Shown here in pieces: positions 7,199 through 15,024 of a DNA stretch of 32,072 nucleotides. The DNA is from Saprospiraceae bacterium (GTDB lineage: Bacteria; Bacteroidota; Bacteroidia; Chitinophagales; Saprospiraceae). The stretch's first letter is position 1. Each line of letters starts with the position of its first letter. Location of the stretch: the NCBI GenBank assembly GCA_025056735.1, contig JANWVR010000152.1:1-32072 (forward strand), given 5' to 3'. A program made the translations under genes and the position numbers. The notes under the pieces are model-generated. The model searched no databases and was not told the DNA's origin. It was given only the letters and a program-made list of their open reading frames with translations.

Positions 7199-9094
7199 CT
7201 ACTCTGGTTCAGCTCGAATGTTGGGCTTCGTTAGCAGATCTTCCACCGAGCGCGGACGCCGCTGCATCTCCCAGAAAAAGCCGTCTAATTTTTGGGTTTC
7301 CGTCAGGCCCACCTGGCGCATGGGGGAGAGTTTTCCTTGTGGCTCGCCGTACAGTTTTACGCCTACGACGCGCCGCTCCTCAAAGTACAGCCGCATTTCG
7401 GCGCTTTCGCTTTTGTTGAGGCCCATATAGCGCCCGGCGTCGTCCACCACGTAGTAGAGGGCCTCGGCGTTGCCTTCCACGTGCATTTCGCGCGCTTCAT
7501 TTTCCTCAAAAAATACGGTGTTGAGTCGCCCCTTTATCTGGTTGTACATCCGTGCGTCTTCGGATTGCACTACCAGCGTATTTTCGCGCAGCCGCATTTC
7601 ACTGATGCGGTTATTGCGCAGGCGGAGCAGCAGGGTGTCGGCCGAAAACTGCGACGTATCGGCCCAGAGCACGGGCAGGCGTTCTTTTTTGAAAAAATAA
7701 AACATACTATCGGCGGCGTGGTAGGCTAAAGAGTCGCAGGCGGCCTGGAGGTCCTGGTTAAAAATACGGACATCCCTATACGCTAAGAAGGTGCGGTTGT
7801 CGGTAGTTGTATCGGGCCTGAAGGAGATGAGCGTATCGGCGCTCAAATAGAGGGTGTCGCCTTCCATCCGCGACAGCATCAAGGGGCGACCTTCGGGGCC
7901 TTCGTCGCCAAAAGCGCCGTAGGCATGCACGAAGCTAGTAGCGCGGTTGTAATCGGCCCGATAAGCCAGCAGGGTATAGTCTTCGGCCGTATCGCGCCAT
8001 TCGACATTGCCCAGGGCGAGACCATTGCCCAGTTCCTGATTGAACGCCAGTGAGTCTGCCTCGATGATGTAGGGCGGGTCGCTCACGCGCCCGCGTCCGC
8101 GGATCTGGTACTGTTGCGTACGGCGGTCGTAATACACTTCAGCACCACTAACCGTCTGGGCGCTGTCGCGGTAGAACACGTTGCCGACGAAGACCGCCTT
8201 TTCTGTCTCGGCATTGTAGCGAATGACGTCGGCGCGTACTGAGCGACCTTGGGCTGGCTCCTCCACGAAAGCGTCGCCTTCGAGCACATACTCCTGTCGG
8301 GCGCCGTTGTAGCGTATCTTCTTCGCCCGCCCTCGCTGGCCGTCTTGTTCGTATTGCGGATTGTTCTCGAAGACAGCAAAGTTTTGTTCCAAGTCGTAAA
8401 AACCGCCCTCGCAGTATAGCCGACTGCCGCGTTGGGTGATGAGCGTAGGCGCTACAAAACGCACGATTTGCGTCTCCGTGCTGTACGTCAGCGTATCCGT
8501 GCGCAGATTGAACTCTGGGTCTACCACCAGCACGTCGCCGCTTAAATAGACCATCTTGCGCTCTACATCGTAGTAGCCTCGCGTACTGGTCAGCTGGCTT
8601 TTGCCGTTCGACATCGTGCCGCCCTCCCAATAGGTGGCCATTTTGGTTTGAAAATCATAGTGCAGGCGATTGGTGAATAGTTCCTGTTGTCCTTTGACGA
8701 GCACAACATCGCCGAAAATGTCGCATACGCGGCGGTCGCCGAAATACAGCGCCGAGTCGCCATATAGCCGCAGGGAGTCGCTTTGTTCTATCAATATGTT
8801 GCCCGTCAGGCGAGCGTCGTTGACGTCGAGCAGCGCCGTGTCGCAAAAAATGAGCGTATTGCCGTGTCGAAGCCGCACCATCCCGCTCAATTTCTGAACG
8901 TAGCGACCTTCTTTGAGAAAGTACTCGCCAAAAAGAGAAGACTCCACCTTGATTTTCTGGGTAGTGTCCTGTGAGGAAGAGGCGTCTGACTGCGACCACA
9001 GGAGTGCTGGCAGCATCCACCACAAGAGAAACGAAAGGAAGCGTACGCGCACAGGGATAAGGCGCCTGCTGTATGTTATCTGGTTCGACTCCAT
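7199..9094 (-). CDS. OstA-like (LptA/LptD N-terminal-type) envelope protein
   Basis: The 631-residue protein has a hydrophobic signal segment (about residues 20-34, ending LLWSQ). It then consists almost entirely of short beta-repeat units in which D-T/S-L, Y and G recur (for example GNTLIFCDTALL, GDSALYFGDRR, ADVIRYNAETEKAVFVGNV). This is the beta-jellyroll or OstA repeat of LptA and the LptD N-terminus, which carries lipopolysaccharide across the periplasm. Bacteroidota encode long stand-alone OstA-like proteins of this type. No outer-membrane barrel follows, so it is a periplasmic or bridge-like protein rather than LptD itself. Its first 19 bases overlap the end of the upstream gene, which implies translational coupling. 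The family call is strong; a role in lipopolysaccharide transport is inferred. Confidence 0.88.
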   Translation of the reverse strand: MESNQITYSRRLIPVRVRFLSFLLWWMLPALLWSQSDASSSQDTTQKIKVESSLFGEYFLKEGRYVQKLSGMVRLRHGNTLIFCDTALLDVNDARLTGNILIEQSDSLRLYGDSALYFGDRRVCDIFGDVVLVKGQQELFTNRLHYDFQTKMATYWEGGTMSNGKSQLTSTRGYYDVERKMVYLSGDVLVVDPEFNLRTDTLTYSTETQIVRFVAPTLITQRGSRLYCEGGFYDLEQNFAVFENNPQYEQDGQRGRAKKIRYNGARQEYVLEGDAFVEEPAQGRSVRADVIRYNAETEKAVFVGNVFYRDSAQTVSGAEVYYDRRTQQYQIRGRGRVSDPPYIIEADSLAFNQELGNGLALGNVEWRDTAEDYTLLAYRADYNRATSFVHAYGAFGDEGPEGRPLMLSRMEGDTLYLSADTLISFRPDTTTDNRTFLAYRDVRIFNQDLQAACDSLAYHAADSMFYFFKKERLPVLWADTSQFSADTLLLRLRNNRISEMRLRENTLVVQSEDARMYNQIKGRLNTVFFEENEAREMHVEGNAEALYYVVDDAGRYMGLNKSESAEMRLYFEERRVVGVKLYGEPQGKLSPMRQVGLTETQKLDGFFWEMQRRPRSVEDLLTKPNIRAEPE

Positions 9095-10149
9095 TGCGAT
9101 TTCATGTAATAATCTTCGCCCTTACGGCTAATCTCTGCCTCCCATACATACGTCTTGGGCCAGTTTTTAAAAACCTTAGCAACCGTGTACAGGAACCACA
9201 ACACAAATCTATCGGGCCTGGGCTTCCATCCTCCAGACGGCGTTAGCCTTATCCGAATGCGGTCGCCGTCGCCGCTAACCCAATAATCGCCTGCCAGACA
9301 GCCTGCACTGGCGTGGATAGATACCTCGAATTTTCCGCTTGCAGCAGTGGGCGCTGAAAGGCCATACAAGTTGGGAAAAGGCGGCTCAAAACGCAGCTCT
9401 ATAGGAGCAATCGGGTTTTCATAAACGATTTTTTCTATGCTTGTGCCGGCGGCTGAGCGAGAGAGGTATACCTGTTGCTGTTGAATAGTGACAGGGTTTT
9501 CTCCTGATGCCTGAAAAACGGGCAATTCGCCATCATAGTTCGGATTAAACCGGCTAATCACCGGCTTAGAGCTGTAGCGCGTAAAGAGAACGCTTGCTCC
9601 GTCCAGCCAGATGGGCATGCGGTCCGGTTGGTGTGGATTGCCATCTATGGCGACTTCAAAGTCCGTGTTTTTCCGACGCACGAAGTAAAAATCGAACAAC
9701 CAGATTAGGGGTAGTGCTGAAGGCTTCTCGGCTGCTGCACCCATAGGCGCCAGCAGAGCAAAGGGCCTTCGCCGTTTCGGACTTTTTTCCTCAACGCGAA
9801 TCTCTACCCGCCTCCCTGAGACGTCGGTGAAGACGTAACGAGCGCTGACGCCGGTTGGCGAAAGGGTATAGCGGGCCTCTTCAAAATGTGTCTCCCGCAT
9901 CTCCGCCAAACCCTTTCCAGCAATATCGTATTTGCCTGCCTGCGGTGTTACCGTTGGCTCATGGTAGACATCTACCTTGCCATCGCGACGCCAGCCAACA
10001 ACTAAGTGGCCTTTACCATTTAAAGCATCATCAAATACTTGCGGCTCAAAACCCACATAGAGGGTATCTGGGTCTTTTTCAAAATTGATGAGGAGCAAGC
10101 GCTCCATCGGTTCAATTTCAATAAAAAATGGACAAAGTATGGCAGGCAT
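9076..10149 (-). CDS. Unrecognised protein, coupled to the OstA-like gene
   Basis: I do not recognise the family of this 357-residue protein. It is predicted to be largely beta-strand, lacks a clear signal peptide, and has one moderately hydrophobic stretch (SALPLIWLFDFYFV, about residues 145-158). The C-terminus is rich in tryptophan and basic residues (GGWKPRPDRFVLWFLYTVAKVF). The open frame can begin at a TTG at 10170, but the ATG at 10149 lies just after a TACCTTTGC promoter box and an A-rich leader and is preferred; an ATG at 10107 is a second option. It overlaps the OstA-like gene by 19 bases, so the two are made from one transcript and may act together. It is certainly coding; the function is open. 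Confidence 0.75.
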   Translation of the reverse strand: MPAILCPFFIEIEPMERLLLINFEKDPDTLYVGFEPQVFDDALNGKGHLVVGWRRDGKVDVYHEPTVTPQAGKYDIAGKGLAEMRETHFEEARYTLSPTGVSARYVFTDVSGRRVEIRVEEKSPKRRRPFALLAPMGAAAEKPSALPLIWLFDFYFVRRKNTDFEVAIDGNPHQPDRMPIWLDGASVLFTRYSSKPVISRFNPNYDGELPVFQASGENPVTIQQQQVYLSRSAAGTSIEKIVYENPIAPIELRFEPPFPNLYGLSAPTAASGKFEVSIHASAGCLAGDYWVSGDGDRIRIRLTPSGGWKPRPDRFVLWFLYTVAKVFKNWPKTYVWEAEISRKGEDYYMKSQWSRTR

Positions 10150-10166
10150 GTCTTTTTTTGATATTG

Positions 10167-10175
10167 GCAAAGGTA
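10167..10175 (-). promoter_or_regulatory. -7 promoter box TACCTTTGC for the 10149-7199 operon
   Basis: TACCTTTGC reads on the minus strand from 10175 to 10167, 17 bases before the ATG at 10149. It is the same nine bases seen before the tRNA, nucleotidyltransferase and second receptor genes. No clear TTG is present at the -33 spacing. It overlaps the TTG codon that would otherwise start the longer frame, which argues against that start. Confidence 0.55.
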
Positions 10176-10212
10176 GAAACGAACGAAACTCGTTTCTTGT
10201 CGTTTATCTTTT

Positions 10213-10620
10213 ATGAATTATGCGCAAAGTTCACCTCTTCTACTTTTCGATGGCGTATGCCATCTGTGCGCCGGCTCAGTTCAGTGGGTGCTAAAGCGCG
10301 ATAAGAAGGGCATTTTTCGCTTTGCGCCGCTGCAATCAGAAGTCGGCCAACAAGCCCTGAAAGGTTTGGGTGTGTCGGAAAATGTGGACTCCGTGGTGCT
10401 GATTATTGGTCAGCGAGCCTATGTGCGTTCCGACGCAGCGCTCGAGGTGGCCCGGCGTTTGGATTTTCCCTGGTCGCTGCTGGCGGTGTTCAGAGTAGTG
10501 CCTCGCCTAGTGCGCGATGCTGTTTACGATTGGATAGCGCGCCACCGCTACCGATGGTTTGGTCGCTCGGAAACTTGCTGGGTGCCAAAAGCAGAGTGGC
10601 GCGCGCGGTTTTTGAGTTAA
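10213..10620 (+). CDS. DCC-family thiol-disulfide oxidoreductase (DUF393)
   Basis: The 135-residue protein carries LLFDGVCHLCAGSVQW at residues 10-25, the defining motif of the DCC family (Asp13, Cys16, Cys19; CxxC), followed by the family's RFAPLQS. Members have a thioredoxin-like fold and are predicted thiol-disulfide oxidoreductases; their substrates are mostly unknown. It has no signal peptide, so it is probably cytoplasmic. Length is normal for the family. It is divergent from the 10149 gene, with 63 bases between the start codons. A TATCTTTT sequence directly abuts the ATG and could be a degenerate -7 box, which would make the mRNA almost leaderless. Confidence 0.9.
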   Translation: MNYAQSSPLLLFDGVCHLCAGSVQWVLKRDKKGIFRFAPLQSEVGQQALKGLGVSENVDSVVLIIGQRAYVRSDAALEVARRLDFPWSLLAVFRVVPRLVRDAVYDWIARHRYRWFGRSETCWVPKAEWRARFLS

Positions 10621-10788
10621 GCAATGCTGCACACGGTCTGGTATGGTTCGCCTTTGCGGGTTTTTGCGGCCTTGTAGTTGACCGGGCGCAAGCCATTTCC
10701 ACTCCAGCACTCTTTTTGCGGATGACAACAGTCTATTTATAGGCGCTGAAGTCGCGTTACTCCTTACTTATTTTCAACTACTGAGAAC

Positions 10789-10827
10789 GCAGAGGGCGGT
10801 ATACAAGCGCAGAACAGCGCCCTCTGC
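10789..10827. repeat. Perfect 10-bp inverted repeat
   Basis: GCAGAGGGCG (10789-10798) and CGCCCTCTGC (10818-10827) are exact reverse complements around a 19-base loop, and the stem can be extended by AACG/CGTT with a bulge. No T run follows on either strand, so it is not a standard intrinsic terminator. It lies about 100 bases before the promoter of the next gene and could be an operator or a structured 3' end of the DCC-gene mRNA. Confidence 0.5.
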
Positions 10828-10921
10828 CGTTGCTGCCGCTGACTCGCGGGAAGTTTGTTTCTTGTTTGCTCCGCCTTGAAGCGGCATTCTCTCGGCCAGA
10901 AGGTGTAACTTCAATTTTCCG

Positions 10922-10954
10922 TTGCTCCAATCTCGCCCTCGCCGCTACCTTTGC
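10922..10954 (+). promoter_or_regulatory. Promoter of the nucleotidyltransferase gene
   Basis: TTG (10922-10924), a 21-base spacer and TACCTTTGC (10946-10954) form a complete Bacteroidota promoter. The predicted start site, near 10960, lies upstream of the GTG at 10974 but downstream of the longer frame's ATG at 10830, which decides the start of the gene. Confidence 0.75.
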
Positions 10955-10973
10955 CCGTAAACAACGCCCACCC

Positions 10974-11975
10974 GTGAAAGTCGTCATACCAGTAGCCGGC
11001 GCTGGGGCCCGTTTGCGGCCGCATACCTACACGCAACCCAAGCCGCTCATGCCTGTGGCAGGCAAACCCATCATTTGCTTTATCATAGATAAACTGGCGG
11101 AAGCCGGCCTGCAGGATTTTGTTTTCGTCATCGGCTATCTGGGCGAGAAGGTGCGCGATTTCATCGAGAAGCAATACCCACACTTGAATGCTGAATTCGT
11201 CTATCAGGAAAGCCGCGAGGGTTCGGGGCACGCCGTCTGGACGGCGCACGAAGCCATTGAGGATGAGGATGAAATTTTCATTGCGTTTGGCGACACCATT
11301 TTCGAGGCGGATTTGAGGCAGATGCTCGACTGCCCGTATTCCTGTCTGGGTGTGAAGAAGGTGGACAATCCGCGCGAGTTTGGCGTAGCGGAGCTAAACG
11401 CTGAAGAGTTTGTCGTGCGCGTGGTGGAAAAACCGCGCATTCCAAAGACGAACATGGCGATCGTTGGGCTGTACAAGGTCAAAAACGTATCGCTGCTGTT
11501 GCGCAGCGTCGAGCATTTGATGAGCGCAGGTATTCGGACGTTTGGGGAGATTCAGCTGACGGATGCACTTCAGTTTATGATTGAGCAAGGCGAGCCGTTC
11601 AAGGCCATACCCGTGCAGAACTGGTTTGACTGCGGGCGCAAAGAGGTGCTGCTGGAGACGAATGCTATGTTGCTCAATCAGCGCGGATATGCCGCCGATG
11701 CGTTGGATTTGCCTCTCTTTGACAACACTATCATTATCCACCCGGTGGCGATTGGCGACAATTGCCGCATTGCCAACAGCATCATTGGTCCCAACGTTAC
11801 CATCGGCAACGGCGTGAGCATTAGCAACAGCATCATCCGCGACAGCATCATTGGCAACCAGGCGCTGTTGGAAGATGTCGTGCTGCGCCACTCCGTCGTC
11901 GGCATTGGCTCGTCGGTGCGCGGGTTGAACTTAGCGCTCAACATCGGCGACGACACGGAAATTGACTTTCGCTAA
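10974..11975 (+). CDS. Sugar-phosphate nucleotidyltransferase with left-handed beta-helix tail
   Basis: The 333-residue protein starts at a GTG and opens with the nucleotidyltransferase signature IPVAGAGARLRP...PKPLMPVAGKP (residues 5-32), which binds the NTP and metal. A Rossmann-like catalytic domain follows to about residue 240, including FIAFGDTIFEADL and VVEKPRIPKTNMAIVGLY. The tail (about 255-325) is a hexapeptide-type repeat (IGDNCRIANSIIGPNVTIGNGVSISNSII, broken into six-residue turns), i.e. a left-handed beta-helix. It would join a sugar 1-phosphate to an NTP to make a nucleotide sugar for envelope glycans, as in glucose-1-phosphate uridylyl- or thymidylyltransferases. The sugar cannot be assigned. 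The GTG start is supported by the promoter just upstream. Confidence 0.88.
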   Translation: MKVVIPVAGAGARLRPHTYTQPKPLMPVAGKPIICFIIDKLAEAGLQDFVFVIGYLGEKVRDFIEKQYPHLNAEFVYQESREGSGHAVWTAHEAIEDEDEIFIAFGDTIFEADLRQMLDCPYSCLGVKKVDNPREFGVAELNAEEFVVRVVEKPRIPKTNMAIVGLYKVKNVSLLLRSVEHLMSAGIRTFGEIQLTDALQFMIEQGEPFKAIPVQNWFDCGRKEVLLETNAMLLNQRGYAADALDLPLFDNTIIIHPVAIGDNCRIANSIIGPNVTIGNGVSISNSIIRDSIIGNQALLEDVVLRHSVVGIGSSVRGLNLALNIGDDTEIDFR

Positions 11976-12035
11976 CAGATTTCGCGTCTGCCGGCTCGCA
12001 GGCGACTTGCAAAAACCCTTGTCCCTTCACAGATT

Positions 12036-13379
12036 ATGCTTCATGCCATTTCTCCCATTGACGGCCGCTATGCGGCGGCAACGCGCGAACTGGCGGACTA
12101 CTTCAGCGAATACGCGCTCATCCGCTACCGGGTTTTCGTAGAAATCCAGTATTTCATCGCGCTGTGTCAGTACGGGTTGCCTCAGCTGGCCGACTTCGAT
12201 GAGGCCAAGATAGACGATCTGAACGCTATTTTTGAGCGCTTCAGCGAGGCCGACGCTGAAGCCATCAAGGCCATCGAGCGCACGACCAACCACGACGTCA
12301 AAGCGGTGGAATACTTCCTCAAAGAGCGCTTAGACGCCTTGGAGTTAGGCCATTTGCGGGAGTTTGTCCACTTTGGCCTCACTTCGCAGGACATCAACAA
12401 TACGGCTATCCCGTTGCTGCTCAAGGGGGCGCTGGAAGAGGTCTATTATCCGCTCCTTCAGCGCGTGCGCGATCACCTGCATCACCTGGCCCAGGAGTGG
12501 GCGCATGTGCCGATGCTGGCGCGCACCCACGGGCAGCCGGCCTCGCCGACGTTCCTGGGCAAGGAGCTAGCCGTCTTCGTCGCCCGTATAGACGAGCAGG
12601 CGCGCCAGCTGAAGGCCATTCCGCATCGGGCCAAATTTGGAGGCGCCACCGGCAACTTCAACGCGCACTACGCCGCCTACCCGGACTACGACTGGCGCCA
12701 ATTCGGCGATGACTTTGTGCGCGAGTTTCTGGGGCTGGAGCGCTCCAACCCAACCACCCAAATCGAGCACTACGATTGCTTAGCCGCCCAATGCCACGCC
12801 CTAAGCCGCATCAACACCATTTTGATAGACTTCTGCCGCGACGTGTGGACGTATATTTCGATGGAATACTTTCGCCAGAGGGCTGTCAAAGACGAGGTCG
12901 GCTCTTCGGCTATGCCGCATAAGGTCAATCCCATTGATTTTGAAAACGCCGAAGGCAACTTAGGTGTGGCCAATGCGTTATTCGAGCATCTGGCCGCAAA
13001 ACTGCCCATTAGCCGCCTGCAGCGCGACCTGACCGATAGCACTGTGCTGCGCAACCTGGGTGTACCGGTGGCGCACACGGTCATCGCCCTGAAGGCCATT
13101 TTGAAAGGCACAGGTAAACTCACGCTCAACGAAGGGAAACTGTACGACGATTTGGAGGACAACTGGGCCGTAGTGGCAGAAGGCATTCAGGCCATCCTGC
13201 GCCGCGAAGGCTATCCGCGCCCTTACGAGGCGCTCAAAGAGCTGACGCGCGGGCGGGCATCCATCACTTCAGCGGATTTGCACGCTTTCATCCGCCGGCT
13301 GGAGGTGAGCGAGGAGGTCAAAGAGGAACTCTTGCGCCTGACGCCGCACAACTACACCGGGCAGTGGCGGGTCGTGTAG
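12036..13379 (+). CDS. purB: Adenylosuccinate lyase
   Basis: The 447-residue enzyme splits adenylosuccinate to AMP and SAICAR to AICAR, both with release of fumarate, in purine synthesis. It begins with ISPIDGRYA, the N-terminus of the E. coli-type PurB branch, and has the three conserved blocks of the fumarase/aspartase superfamily. These are TTNHDVKAVEYFL, ARTHGQPASPT with the catalytic-type His165, and the mobile signature loop GSSAMPHKVNP (residues 289-299). Length is close to that of E. coli PurB. It sits 60 bases after the nucleotidyltransferase gene on the same strand with no clear promoter in between. A repeat-rich hairpin region follows its stop codon. Confidence 0.97.
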   Translation: MLHAISPIDGRYAAATRELADYFSEYALIRYRVFVEIQYFIALCQYGLPQLADFDEAKIDDLNAIFERFSEADAEAIKAIERTTNHDVKAVEYFLKERLDALELGHLREFVHFGLTSQDINNTAIPLLLKGALEEVYYPLLQRVRDHLHHLAQEWAHVPMLARTHGQPASPTFLGKELAVFVARIDEQARQLKAIPHRAKFGGATGNFNAHYAAYPDYDWRQFGDDFVREFLGLERSNPTTQIEHYDCLAAQCHALSRINTILIDFCRDVWTYISMEYFRQRAVKDEVGSSAMPHKVNPIDFENAEGNLGVANALFEHLAAKLPISRLQRDLTDSTVLRNLGVPVAHTVIALKAILKGTGKLTLNEGKLYDDLEDNWAVVAEGIQAILRREGYPRPYEALKELTRGRASITSADLHAFIRRLEVSEEVKEELLRLTPHNYTGQWRVV

Positions 13380-13381
13380 GC

Positions 13382-13452
13382 GACTTAGCGCCAGATTGAA
13401 TTGGCAAAGTGAGCGCTAAGTCTTTAAAAAAGGGACTTAGCGCCAGATTGAA
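13382..13452. repeat. 19-base direct repeat with a competing inverted copy after purB
   Basis: GACTTAGCGCCAGATTGAA occurs at 13382-13400 and again, exactly, at 13434-13452. Between them lies GCGCTAAGTC (13413-13422), the perfect reverse complement of the first ten bases. The middle arm can therefore pair with either the left copy (21-base loop, followed by TTTAAAAAA) or the right copy (11-base loop), giving two mutually exclusive hairpins. One of them may act as the purB terminator. Confidence 0.7.
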
Positions 13453-13511
13453 GCAACAATCGAAGCGGTAAGTTCGTTTTACGGGCTGTTCGAAGCATTA
13501 TTTGATTAAGT

Positions 13512-14939
13512 ATGGCTACGCAGTTGCTGATTGGTCGCTCGAAGGAGGCGGCTATTTTGGAGAGCCGGTACCGGTCTTTGTCGGCTGAGTTTGTAGCGGT
13601 CTATGGCCGACGTCGGGTAGGGAAGACGTATTTGGTACGCGAGGTGTTTCAGGATCGCCTCACGTTTCAGCACACGGGTGTGGCAAATGCGGGTTTGCGC
13701 GACCAATTGGATCGCTTTTATGCGTCGTTGCTGCGTCATTTCGACGCTGCGGAGCGCTGGCGACCGCCTCAAAACTGGTTTGAGGCGTTTGACCTGTTGA
13801 TTTCGGCGCTGGAAAACCACGCGAATCCTGGCAAGAAGGTGGTTTTTTTAGATGAGCTTCCCTGGTTAGACACGCGCAATTCGCGGTTTTTGTCGGCATT
13901 GGAGCATTTCTGGAACAGCTGGGCCAGTGCCCGGCGCGATATCTTGCTTATCGTGTGTGGTTCGGCGGCGGCCTGGATGGTCAAAAACCTGCTGCACAAC
14001 AAAGGCGGCCTGCACAATCGGGTTACCGAGCGCATTCGATTGCGCCCGTTCACGCTGGCTGAAACGGATGCTTTTCTCAAGGCGAAAGGCGGGGTTTACG
14101 ATCCCTATCAAACCGTCCTGCTCTATATGGCTTTTGGCGGTATTCCTTTTTATTTGGAAAAAATCAGGACGGATCAGAGTATCCTGCAGAATGTCAACGC
14201 CTTGTGTTTTCATTCGGACGCTCCTCTGCGCAATGAGTACGACAATCTGTACCGATCGCTTTTTGACCAGGCCGATCAGCATCTGAAAATCGTGGAGGCG
14301 CTCTCGACGAAGAAGAAAGGGCTTGACCGGGCGGAGATTGTTCGATATACCGGCATTTCAGACGGTGGCAGCCTGACCCGTCTGTTGCAGGAGTTGGAGG
14401 AAAGCCATTTTATACGCAAATACAAGGCCTTTGGCAAGAAGCAAAGAGACCCGCTTTATCAGTTGGTGGATTTGTTTTCGCTTTTCCATCACACGTTCAT
14501 CAAGCATACTGACCCTGACGATGAGAATTTTTGGTTGAATGCTCACCAGACGCCTGCCTACGCAGCGTGGAGTGGTTATGCCTATGAAATGGTCTGCCTG
14601 CTACATTTGCCGCAAATCAAAGAGGCCTTAGGTATTCGAGGCGTGCAAACGTCCGTGTCTTCCTGGCACAATGCTGAAGCCCAGGTTGATCTGGTCATTG
14701 ACCGTAAAGACCAGGTCATTCATTTATGTGAAATTAAATTTTCTCTTGCTCCTTTTGCCATCAGCAAGGCTTACAGCGAAAACCTGCACCGCAAGGTGAA
14801 TGCTTTCCGGGAAGCAACGGGTACCCGAAAAGCCATTTTCCTGACACTCATCAGTACCTACGGTCTGGCGCCTGGCCCTTATGCCGGTTTGGTGCAAAAC
14901 GATATTCGCATGGAGGCGCTGTTCAAGGAGGTGGAGTAA
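13512..14939 (+). CDS. AAA-family ATPase with C-terminal PD-(D/E)XK-like (DUF234-type) domain
   Basis: The 475-residue protein has a Walker A motif GRRRVGKT (32-39), a Walker B motif VVFLDELPW (110-118, Asp114/Glu115) and a sensor-like VCGSAAAWM. A winged-helix region (about 255-305, KKGLDRAEIVRYTGISDGGS) follows, then a C-terminal domain with QVDLVIDR...CEIKFS. That last block has the Asp393...Glu407-x-Lys409 spacing of PD-(D/E)XK nucleases. This is the architecture of the large 'archaeal-type ATPase plus DUF234' family, found in bacteria and archaea, whose function is not established. It follows purB by 132 bases that contain repeats, and has no partner gene, so it may be an independently mobile or accessory gene. 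The architecture is certain; nuclease activity is inferred. Confidence 0.9.
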   Translation: MATQLLIGRSKEAAILESRYRSLSAEFVAVYGRRRVGKTYLVREVFQDRLTFQHTGVANAGLRDQLDRFYASLLRHFDAAERWRPPQNWFEAFDLLISALENHANPGKKVVFLDELPWLDTRNSRFLSALEHFWNSWASARRDILLIVCGSAAAWMVKNLLHNKGGLHNRVTERIRLRPFTLAETDAFLKAKGGVYDPYQTVLLYMAFGGIPFYLEKIRTDQSILQNVNALCFHSDAPLRNEYDNLYRSLFDQADQHLKIVEALSTKKKGLDRAEIVRYTGISDGGSLTRLLQELEESHFIRKYKAFGKKQRDPLYQLVDLFSLFHHTFIKHTDPDDENFWLNAHQTPAYAAWSGYAYEMVCLLHLPQIKEALGIRGVQTSVSSWHNAEAQVDLVIDRKDQVIHLCEIKFSLAPFAISKAYSENLHRKVNAFREATGTRKAIFLTLISTYGLAPGPYAGLVQNDIRMEALFKEVE

Positions 14940-15024
14940 CTGCTGGATGGCTTCGCTGAACAATCTCCAACCAAACGAGTTTGGCCGTTGCTGTATTTTT
15001 GCTTTTCACCAATCTGGAGCGCTC

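Larger units (their letters stand above)
10621..10973 (+). other. Non-coding stretch upstream of the nucleotidyltransferase
   Basis: This 353-base gap has no gene I can support. It holds a perfect inverted repeat at 10789-10827 and a full promoter at 10922-10954. An open frame from 10830 runs into the downstream gene, but its first 48 codons show no homology-like features and precede the promoter's expected start site. No tRNA or recognisable riboswitch is seen. Confidence 0.6.

Noticed and set aside
10830-10973. 48-codon N-terminal extension of the nucleotidyltransferase
   Set aside because: It precedes the promoter's predicted start site, and the conserved signature begins right after the GTG at 10974.
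14971-14984. Small palindrome CCAAAC-GA-GTTTGG after the ATPase gene as a terminator
   Set aside because: The stem is short and the T run begins about ten bases later, so it is too weak to list.
14881-15024. 48-codon extension of the second secreted hydrolase into the ATPase gene
   Set aside because: The extra residues overlap a real gene in another frame and would bury the signal peptide; the ATG at 15025 is better.
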